From Colimorpha_A sp045543555 (GTDB lineage Bacteria > Bacillota > Clostridia > Oscillospirales > CAG-272): 64,000 bases of DNA. The position numbers and the translations under genes were made by a program. The stretch lies in the NCBI GenBank assembly GCA_045543555.1, contig JAZQMQ010000023.1:1-64000 (forward strand), written 5' to 3'. Of the stretch, positions 57,858 to 64,000 are shown piece after piece; positions within the stretch are counted from its first letter, which is position 1, and each line of letters begins with the position of its first letter. The notes beneath the pieces were generated by a model. That model had not been told where the DNA came from, searched no databases, and saw only the letters and a list, made by a program, of their open reading frames with translations.

Positions 57858-58745
57858 TTATTCGAGGTTTTGAATTTGCTCTCTTATCTTCTCAAGCTCA
57901 CATTTTGCATCGACAACGAGCGCTGTGATCGAGCTGTCATTACACTTTGAACCCGTGGTATTTACCTCTCGGTTCATCTCCTGAAGGAGAAAATCGAGAC
58001 GTCTTCCAACAGGCTGCGAACTGTTCATGGCCTCGTCAAAGGCTTTAAAATGGCTTTCAAGGCGCACAAGCTCCTCGTCAACCGCCACCTTGTCCGCAAA
58101 AATAGCGCACTCGGTAAGTATTCTCTGGGAGTCAAACTCCATATCCATCTCGCCAATATGCTGACGAAGTCTGGCTTCAAGTCTTTCGCGGTAAGATTCG
58201 GTTTGAACAGCGGAAAGCTCACCGATCTTCTTTGCAAGAGAAGCAAGATTGTATCTCTTTACCATAAGATCAGCCTTAAGATTTTCGCCCTCTCTTTCAC
58301 GTTCGGAATTGAACGCGGCAATAGCCTGCTCAAGAACCGGCTTAAAATCCTCCCAATCGCGTTCTGCGTCCTCCTCGGGCTTTTTTACAAGGAACAGATC
58401 GCGGTTTGCGGCAACCGACATCGTTGAGATATCGTCGGAAAGCGAAAACTCGTCCCTTAGCTTACGAAGCGCCGCAATATAGCCCTCTGCGTATGCGGTG
58501 TCGAGCTCTACGGTCGTACCGAGGCTCTCGGTGATCTCAACCCCCACATAAACCTCAATTTTACCTCTCGATATACCGCTTTCCTTTATGAAGGAAATGA
58601 TCTTTTCCTCAAGAAATCCGTACGCACGGGGAAGCTTAACGAAGCAATCGAGGTATCTGTTGTTTACCGAGCGTATCTCGCAAACGAAATTTTTTCCTCC
58701 CGCAGTGCCCGTTGCACGTCCGAATGCAGTCATACTTTTGATCAT
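57858..58745 (-). CDS. yicC: YicC/YloC-family endoribonuclease
   Basis: 295 residues. MIKSMTAFGRA opening and a C-terminal MNREVNTTGSKCND segment carry the family's conserved residues; E. coli YicC degrades structured RNAs such as RyhB. First gene of the operon, behind a strong promoter; GAAAGGAT before the ATG. Confidence 0.93.
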   Translation of the reverse strand: MIKSMTAFGRATGTAGGKNFVCEIRSVNNRYLDCFVKLPRAYGFLEEKIISFIKESGISRGKIEVYVGVEITESLGTTVELDTAYAEGYIAALRKLRDEFSLSDDISTMSVAANRDLFLVKKPEEDAERDWEDFKPVLEQAIAAFNSEREREGENLKADLMVKRYNLASLAKKIGELSAVQTESYRERLEARLRQHIGEMDMEFDSQRILTECAIFADKVAVDEELVRLESHFKAFDEAMNSSQPVGRRLDFLLQEMNREVNTTGSKCNDSSITALVVDAKCELEKIREQIQNLE

Positions 58746-58822
58746 AACATTTATCCTTTCAAAAGAAACAAGAATAAAACCGGTAGTCCCTCCCCGGATT
58801 CTCGTATTCTTTCTTTCATTTC

Positions 58823-58851
58823 ATTTTACTATTTTTGCCCGCGTTTGTCAA
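58823..58851 (-). promoter_or_regulatory. Sigma-A promoter of the yicC operon
   Basis: Minus strand TTGACA (58851-58846), 17-base spacer, TAAAAT (58828-58823). It should drive yicC-remA-gmk-rpoZ-priA-def-fmt-yugP-rsmB down to the terminator at 50628-50660. Confidence 0.88.
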
Positions 58852-58861
58852 TGAAAAACGC

Positions 58862-59398
58862 TCATTTTTCAAAATACTTTTCTATTTTCAGCTTTTTTCT
58901 GAGCTTTGTGAAATACATCGTCAGAAGCTTGGTCATCGCAACGTCATACAGTATAAATGCGGCGTTGCCGAGAGCGTAAAGTCCGATCGAAAATTTCTCG
59001 TCATCGATTCCGAAAAGATATTTCGATCCGATGACCATTACCGTTATAACCGCGTTAAAATATATCAGCTTTATTATCCAACCCGGGATATTTGGAATAC
59101 GCTCCACAAGTCTTTTTAAGATAGGATATATTCCTCCGAATATCAGATACAGAAAGGCTGCGTATTTATCGGGCAACAAAAGTATCGACAGTATTCCCGT
59201 AACGAAATATATCAAATACTGGTAGGGCGTTCCAAGCTCAAGCACGGCAAAATAAATTAGTATCGATGCCATTGCGACCATTGTAAGATCCAGCGCGGAG
59301 AGCACGGAGCCCAAAGTAAGCATCACAAAACCGAGGGCGCAAAGCATTGCAGACAATGCGAGCCTTTTCGTGCCGCGTTTTACGTTGTTTTTCTTCAT
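58862..59398 (-). CDS. Integral membrane protein, ECF S-component-like
   Basis: 178 residues with about five or six hydrophobic segments. The opening TKRLALSAMLCALGFVMLTLG is like substrate-binding S components of ECF transporters and related DUF families. The tail is basic. No ligand can be assigned. It is 10 bases after the DnaJ-domain gene and probably in its operon. Confidence 0.65.
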   Translation of the reverse strand: MKKNNVKRGTKRLALSAMLCALGFVMLTLGSVLSALDLTMVAMASILIYFAVLELGTPYQYLIYFVTGILSILLLPDKYAAFLYLIFGGIYPILKRLVERIPNIPGWIIKLIYFNAVITVMVIGSKYLFGIDDEKFSIGLYALGNAAFILYDVAMTKLLTMYFTKLRKKLKIEKYFEK

Positions 59399-59408
59399 AG
59401 CTTTTTGC

Positions 59409-60041
59409 TTAACAGCATCTTATACAGTCGCCACCGCAGCATTCACAGCAGCAGTCCGCACACATAAGACCCGTACATATATCACAGCCACTGATGCCGC
59501 CTCTGTCCATACGGTATCCGCCACCATAGGAATTTGATCTTGCTCTTATATTCATAAGGGCACTTCTGTATTCCTGATTGTCGGGATCCATATAGCAAGC
59601 GGTCTCAAAGTACTTCTGAGCGTCGTAAAACCAATTCTTCTGAGCCAACACACAGCCCTTAAGGAAATTCCACTCCGCGTTTCTGCAGGTAGCAGGCATG
59701 GAATTGAGTATGAGATCAGCATCGGCAAATCTTTCGGAATTGATATATTCTCTTACACGGCGGAATTCCTCAGCATTTTCACCGCTGTAGGTGTTTCCGT
59801 AGTAGGTATTCCCTCCGTATGTGCCGCCCGAGGTCTGTCCGCTCTGAGCTTCTGCGCGCAGCTTTTGTATTTCGGCATAAGCCTGGTTGATCTCCTTCAT
59901 CTTTTCACCCGCAAGCTCGGCAAGCGGTGTGCCTGCATAGTTGTCGGGATGATATTTTCTTGCCAGCTCTCTGTATGCCTTTTTTATCTCGTCGTCACTC
60001 GCGTCGCGGGAAACGCCGAGTATCTTATAGGGGTCGGTCAT
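59409..60041 (-). CDS. DnaJ-domain protein with Cys-rich tail
   Basis: 210 residues. The J domain (~1-70) opens with DPYKILGVSRDASDDEIKKA and has the HPD motif. A Gly/Tyr/Ser-rich linker follows, then a TPR-like region (~95-165: RFADADLILNS, AEWNFLKGC, AQKYFETAC). The last 25 residues contain eleven cysteines in CxxC- and CC-type spacings, suited to metal or cluster binding. Not a canonical DnaJ (no zinc-finger/client domains). GAAAGGAC precedes the ATG. Confidence 0.88.
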   Translation of the reverse strand: MTDPYKILGVSRDASDDEIKKAYRELARKYHPDNYAGTPLAELAGEKMKEINQAYAEIQKLRAEAQSGQTSGGTYGGNTYYGNTYSGENAEEFRRVREYINSERFADADLILNSMPATCRNAEWNFLKGCVLAQKNWFYDAQKYFETACYMDPDNQEYRSALMNIRARSNSYGGGYRMDRGGISGCDICTGLMCADCCCECCGGDCIRCC

Positions 60042-60054
60042 AATGACTGTCCTT

Positions 60055-60894
60055 TCATGCTTTAGTACTTTTATGTTCCTGTTTATGTAAAACGTTTTTT
60101 GCTCTTTGAGTCATTCCAAGATATATTATGTTATTCAGTATATCCATTATTCCGCTGTCATACGGAGTTATCAGCGCCATAGCTCTTGACACTCCCTCAA
60201 GTTCAAGATTCAGAGAGCATTCAAGCCTTTCGGGATCAAACTCGGTAAGCGGATTGAATTCGCCTCTTTTTTTATCCTTATCAAAATCGTCGGCTGCATC
60301 CAAAATATATATCCATTTACCCGTATGATATCCTATTTCGTAGGATATCAGCTGTTTTTCGCCCTCATATCCGTAGGAAAACACAAGACCCAACAGCTCA
60401 CCGAATTTCGAGGCGCAACCGTCTACTGAGGTATTATCTTGATGCTCCTCGCGGTCAAGGATTTCAAGAAGCTCCTCAATGCCCTTATCAAGTTCGCCTA
60501 AATGAGCCTTTTTTCTCATTCTTTTTGCCGACAAGAGCAAAAGCTTTACCCCTATTCGCTTTATCCCGCGTTTATCCTTAACGTCATCAGCGATGTTATG
60601 ATAAGCAAGAAGCGAGCCTGCCTTTGCGGAATATTCCAACACCGAATTAGGCTTCATTATCACTCTTTTTTTGAATGGAGAAAGTCCGCATCTTCCTTTT
60701 TTAAATGAAAGCTCCTCGTTTTCCAGCAAAAATCTGACAAGGCACAAGAAAACAATATCGTAGCTTAAGGTCAATCTCGATTCCGAGCAGACCTTTTGCC
60801 CCATAGTCTTACACAGACCGCAATATACACTCTTGTAAAACTGCTGTTCCTTGACCTTGAGCTCAGTTTCAAGGGGAGTTACGTATCCAAACAT
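60055..60894 (-). CDS. DUF5685-family protein
   Basis: 279 residues, soluble. The opening MFGYVTPLETELKV and YCGLCKTMGQ (CxxC) plus the later helix-rich body, including a DAADDFDKDKK segment, are what I know as the DUF5685 family of Firmicutes. A resemblance to all-helical prenyl-synthase-like proteins (DDxxD-like) is possible but weak. It starts the operon with the DnaJ-domain and membrane proteins. Confidence 0.75.
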   Translation of the reverse strand: MFGYVTPLETELKVKEQQFYKSVYCGLCKTMGQKVCSESRLTLSYDIVFLCLVRFLLENEELSFKKGRCGLSPFKKRVIMKPNSVLEYSAKAGSLLAYHNIADDVKDKRGIKRIGVKLLLLSAKRMRKKAHLGELDKGIEELLEILDREEHQDNTSVDGCASKFGELLGLVFSYGYEGEKQLISYEIGYHTGKWIYILDAADDFDKDKKRGEFNPLTEFDPERLECSLNLELEGVSRAMALITPYDSGIMDILNNIIYLGMTQRAKNVLHKQEHKSTKA

Positions 60895-61008
60895 TATTAC
60901 CTCTGAAGTTTCAACGGTATATAGAGTATATTATACCGCCTTTCTTCAAAAAAGTCCATAATTACGCCTTTTTTCTTACAAAACCGTCACACATTATTCA
61001 CAAAAAGG

Positions 61009-61296
61009 TCAAATCATTTCTTCTATTACGTCCATCGCCCCGATTGGCGTTACCGTATTCCCTGCAAAAAGCTCTACTATTTTCTCTGCCTTCTCACGTA
61101 CAGACGTAACGTCAGGCAACACGCTAATATCCCCATCACATTCACATACTATTGTATAAGACTCACGCTTGCCCCATTCCTCATCAAAAACGGTCTTTCT
61201 GAATAATCTGTAACTAATTTCCGGACAGTCACAGGTTTTTTCAACCGTCCTTTCCATTATTATGCATTCGCTTTCAAGCACATTTCCGTCGAACAT
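61009..61296 (-). CDS. Small DUF6514-like protein
   Basis: 95 residues; GGGAG lies before the ATG at 61296. Sequence is YRLFRKTVFDEEWGKRESYTIVCEC with EKIVELFAGNTVTPIGAMDVIEEM, a C-terminal helix pattern typical of short DUF6514 proteins in Clostridia. No membrane segment. Role unknown. Confidence 0.75.
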   Translation of the reverse strand: MFDGNVLESECIIMERTVEKTCDCPEISYRLFRKTVFDEEWGKRESYTIVCECDGDISVLPDVTSVREKAEKIVELFAGNTVTPIGAMDVIEEMI

Positions 61297-61535
61297 TTCA
61301 TTTTCTCCCGATCAGATTTTAACCTTCAAGATTCTATCATCATAATTGGACCTTGTAAATAAGTTTTCTTATTATCAAAATTGGGCGCAAGACGGTTATT
61401 TCGGATATTTTATACTTTTTATTCGACAAAAACTTTAAAAATTCGATTTTATTCGCTATTGCTTTGTATTATTCAATTCACTGCATATTTTCGCGGTTTT
61501 TATGTATATTTTCTTGTGCCGGATTAAAACAATAT

Positions 61536-61565
61536 CCCCGAAAACGTTTGTTAACGTTATCGGGG
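61536..61565 (-). terminator. Hairpin after the antiporter gene
   Basis: A 13-base imperfect stem (one mismatch, CCCCGAtAACGTT) ends six bases from the stop of the antiporter gene. The minus-strand tail ATATTGTTTT is a weak U tract. Confidence 0.65.
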
Positions 61566-61571
61566 GTATCA

Positions 61572-62852
61572 TTATTTCTTATTCTGAAGTGCCGCGATCT
61601 CACGTTCTGTGAGTGGTCTTTCCTTAATTTCTCCTGCTTTCTCAAGAGCAATTCTCGTAAGAAGCGGACCGACGAGCTCATATATAAGCACGGCAAACAG
61701 AGCGACGTTTCTGATTATCGGTCCTGCACCCGGAAGCACCATTGCAGTAAGCGACATTCCAAGCGATACGCCTGCTTGAGGAAGGAGCGTGATTCCGAGG
61801 TATTTCTGTATCATCGGATCGCAATGCGTCATTTTTGCCGAAAGGTGTGCGCCGTAGATCTTTCCAAGCGAACGGAATAGTATGTAAACTACGCCTACCA
61901 CAATGATCGCCCAATCCGCAAATACCGCAAAGTCAAGATCACATCCGCTCAGCACGAAGAACAGCACCATAAGCGGTCCCGTCCAACGATCGACTCTGTC
62001 CATAAGCTCCTCCGAAAAATCGCAGAGATTACAGAACACAGTTCCGACAGCCATACAAACGAGAAGCGGCGAGAAGGCAAGAGTGATATTTCCGCCGAGA
62101 TCGAACTTAAGCTGTGAAAGTGCGACAGCGAGGAAGATGAACATAACAGAAATGCTCATTCTTTTAGATCTTGAATGGAAGAACTGTTCAATAAAGTGGA
62201 ATGCCCAACCGATAGCCGCTCCGAGCACCAACGAACAGATAACCTCGAGTATCGGATCAATAACAATTGAAGCTACATCAAGGTGATGGAGCTCAATGGA
62301 TTTGGATATACCGAAGGATATTGCAAACACAACAAGTCCTACAACATCATCGAGGGCTACTACAGGCAACAGCATCTTGGTAAGCGGGCCTTCCGCCTTA
62401 TACTGCTTAACTACCATCAAGGTGGCGGCAGGAGCGGTAGCAGTCGCTATTGCTCCGAGTGTAAGGACTGCGGAAAGGGGAAGCTTATCGGGCATAAGAC
62501 GGTGAACACCGTAAAGGGCAAGATCGACAAAGGCGGTAGCAACAATTGCTTGGAATACTGCAATAACTACAGCCTTTTTTCCGACGTGCTTAAGGGTTTC
62601 AATGCGGAATTCGTTACCCATCGTAAACGCTATAAATCCGAGCGCTACCTCAGAAAGAATCTTATAGCTCTGAACTTGGGCAAGCGTATTGAATCCGAAC
62701 CCCTTGATGCCGAGCGCGCCCAGGCAGAACGGACCGATTATTATACCTGCGACAAGATAAGCAGTTACTGCGGGTAGGTTGAATTTTTTTGTTAATCTCG
62801 AAAGCATCAACCCCGCAAAAAGTGCCAGAGTCAATGGTAGAAGGGTTTGCAT
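61572..62852 (-). CDS. Cation:proton antiporter (Kef/CPA2-like)
   Basis: 426 residues with about twelve hydrophobic segments, membrane located. The opening LFAGLMLSRLTKKFNLPAVTAYLVAGIIIGPF, ATAPAATLMVVKQY and VALDDVVGLVVFAI are characteristic of monovalent cation:proton antiporters, with conserved acidic Asp in the DDVVGL motif. No C-terminal RCK domain. GAGGTG before the ATG. A 14-base palindrome (ATAGTATATACTAT) at 62894-62907 lies in its 5' region and may be regulatory. Confidence 0.9.
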   Translation of the reverse strand: MQTLLPLTLALFAGLMLSRLTKKFNLPAVTAYLVAGIIIGPFCLGALGIKGFGFNTLAQVQSYKILSEVALGFIAFTMGNEFRIETLKHVGKKAVVIAVFQAIVATAFVDLALYGVHRLMPDKLPLSAVLTLGAIATATAPAATLMVVKQYKAEGPLTKMLLPVVALDDVVGLVVFAISFGISKSIELHHLDVASIVIDPILEVICSLVLGAAIGWAFHFIEQFFHSRSKRMSISVMFIFLAVALSQLKFDLGGNITLAFSPLLVCMAVGTVFCNLCDFSEELMDRVDRWTGPLMVLFFVLSGCDLDFAVFADWAIIVVGVVYILFRSLGKIYGAHLSAKMTHCDPMIQKYLGITLLPQAGVSLGMSLTAMVLPGAGPIIRNVALFAVLIYELVGPLLTRIALEKAGEIKERPLTEREIAALQNKK

Positions 62853-62984
62853 AAATGCACCTCACAAAAGTCATTATATCTTTTCACAATTTAATAGTAT
62901 ATACTATTTTCATTTTTCAAACAAGATTCATAAGTGTCAATTTTTTGCCCGTTTTCAAAGACATTTTGGGCATTTTTATGATAA

Positions 62985-63022
62985 ACAAAAAAACAAAACC
63001 GCCTACCCTTTCGGATAGGCGG
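62985..63022 (-). terminator. Terminator of rpoA-rplQ
   Basis: Minus strand CCGCCTATCC pairs with GGGTAGGCGG (loop of four, 63022-62999) and is followed by a T-rich run TTTTGTTTTTTTG. Confidence 0.88.
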
Positions 63023-63034
63023 AATTTCGTGAAA

Positions 63035-63532
63035 TTAAGCCTCAGTTGCTTCTTCAGCGGGAGCCTCAACGGTCTCCTCTGCAACAGTCTCAACAGGCGC
63101 GGTCTCTTCAGCTGCGGGAGCCTCAACCTTTGCAGCCTTCTTAGACTTCTTGGAAGCCTTTTCAGCCTCAGCAGCCTTCTTCTCCATCTCGGAGATGAGG
63201 ACTATGCGAGCCATCTCTGCTCCGTCACCTCTACGGGGACCGAGCTTGTAGATAGCGGTGTAACCGCCGTTGCGGTTTGCATTCTCGGGTGCGAGCTGCT
63301 CGAATACCTTCTTAACAACGTCTTCCTTGGTAATGAAGGCGAGAGCCTGACGGCGAGAAGCGAGAGTATTCTTCTTACCGAGAGTGATCATCTTCTCGGC
63401 AAGAGCGCGAACTTCTTTCGCTCTGGTAAGGGTAGTGTCAACCTTACCGGTCTCAAGCAGAAGTGTTACCATACCGCGAAGCATAGCCATACGGTTTGCG
63501 GTAACTCTGCCGAGTTTTCTAGTTCCTGGCAT
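63035..63532 (-). CDS. rplQ: 50S ribosomal protein L17
   Basis: 165 residues. Residues ~1-115 are standard L17 (MPGTRKLGRVTANRMAMLRGMV, EKMITLGKKN, RRGDGAEMARIVLI). The last ~45 residues are a Lys/Ala/Glu-rich extension beyond the usual length, ending in acidic Ala-Glu repeats; it is probably disordered. It follows rpoA by 43 bases, the standard order. Confidence 0.96.
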   Translation of the reverse strand: MPGTRKLGRVTANRMAMLRGMVTLLLETGKVDTTLTRAKEVRALAEKMITLGKKNTLASRRQALAFITKEDVVKKVFEQLAPENANRNGGYTAIYKLGPRRGDGAEMARIVLISEMEKKAAEAEKASKKSKKAAKVEAPAAEETAPVETVAEETVEAPAEEATEA

Positions 63533-63575
63533 TTTACATACCTCCCAATTATTAGTAGTTCATAGGGAAGAAAGC

Positions 63576-64000
63576 TTATTCAACTTCCTTCTTGAGATCA
63601 AGTCCGAGAGAGTGAAGCTTCTGAATTACTTCTTCAAGAGACTTCTTTCCAAGGTTTCTTACCTTGATCATATCCTCTTCGGTCTTGTTGGTAAGATCTT
63701 CAACCGTATCGATGCCTGCTCTCTTCAAGCAATTGAAGGAACGAACAGACATGTCAAGCTCCTCAATGGTCATCTCAAGGACCTTCTCCTTGACGGTTTC
63801 GGGTCTCTCGACGAGAACGTCGATCTTCTGTGCCTCGTCCGAAAGATTTACGAACAAGTTGAGATGCTCGTTGAGTATCTTGGCGGCGAGCGATATTGCT
63901 TCCTTTGCCGAGATAGTACCGTTTGTAAGTACGTTAAGTGTGAGCTTATCGTAATCGGTGCTTGAACCGACACGAGTATTCTCGACAGTGTAGCTTACGT
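63576..64000 (-). CDS. rpoA: RNA polymerase alpha subunit, C-terminal part
   Basis: The minus-strand frame is open to the right edge of the window; its 3' end is at 63576. Visible upstream residues include DYDKLTLNVLTNGTISAKEA, then the alpha-CTD: LDMSVRSFNCLKRAGIDTVEDL, KVRNLGKKSLEEVI, the UP-element and activator-binding domain. The N-terminal dimerisation domain lies outside the window. Partial gene, no sign of damage. Confidence 0.95.
   Translation of the reverse strand, partial: VSYTVENTRVGSSTDYDKLTLNVLTNGTISAKEAISLAAKILNEHLNLFVNLSDEAQKIDVLVERPETVKEKVLEMTIEELDMSVRSFNCLKRAGIDTVEDLTNKTEEDMIKVRNLGKKSLEEVIQKLHSLGLDLKKEVE

Overview
The window reads as chromosome of a Gram-positive anaerobe, most likely an uncultured gut-type member of the Clostridia (Firmicutes). 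The reasons are strong AGGAGG ribosome-binding sites, sigma-A promoters of TTGACA/TATAAT type, many lipoproteins with Cys lipoboxes, a T-box leader, the Firmicutes gene order yicC-remA-gmk-rpoZ-priA-def-fmt-rsmB, a ferredoxin-linked 2-oxoacid oxidoreductase and moderate GC content. Taxonomy below class level cannot be read from the sequence alone. No rRNA, tRNA, CRISPR array or intact mobile element was seen.

Layout. 1-6346: a tight plus-strand run of uncharacterised genes (ATGA/TAATG overlaps), including three tandem paralogues; it resembles a toxin-immunity or repeat-protein cluster but has no recognisable toxin. 6863-9445: a TetM-like ribosomal GTPase fused to a Rae1/YacP-type NYN ribonuclease. 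10152-15617: a nucleoside-salvage operon (tdk, deoC, deoD, udk, two tandem NrnA-like DHH phosphoesterases, surE). 15733-25600 (minus): an Ig-like lipoprotein, then a secreted OB-fold lipoprotein and an SNase-like nuclease lipoprotein next to a UgpB-like CUT1 ABC transporter and an RDD membrane protein. 25702-26808: a deoxyribonucleotidase/guanylate-kinase fusion. Taken together, 10-27 kb has a strong nucleic-acid scavenging theme.

27.0-28.5 kb is a scrap yard: an AraC-type remnant, the C-terminus of a serine recombinase and a metallo-beta-lactamase-fold pseudogene with three frameshifts. 28.5-43.7 kb is the most unusual part. A minus-strand operon (branched-chain 2-oxoacid:ferredoxin oxidoreductase, leucine-type dehydrogenase, a P-loop ATPase, and two tandem HTH-cupin-acyl-CoA synthetase fusions, the first under a T-box) diverges from a plus-strand operon encoding an isopropylmalate-synthase-like protein that lacks its catalytic motifs, a TIM-barrel/acyl-CoA synthetase fusion and a DUF1295 membrane protein. 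I infer an amino-acid-derived 2-oxoacid / acyl-CoA module with built-in sensors.

43.7-50.6 kb holds accessory genes (YbaK deacylase, zinc-ribbon membrane protein, EamA transporter, three GNATs, a P-loop kinase-like protein, a radical SAM protein, Pcp, an SDR and a cyclase-family hydrolase). 50.6-58.9 kb is the housekeeping yicC-to-rsmB operon (no coaBC between rpoZ and priA). 58.9-64 kb holds DUF5685-DnaJ-membrane protein, a small DUF6514-like gene, a cation:proton antiporter, rplQ and the 3' part of rpoA.
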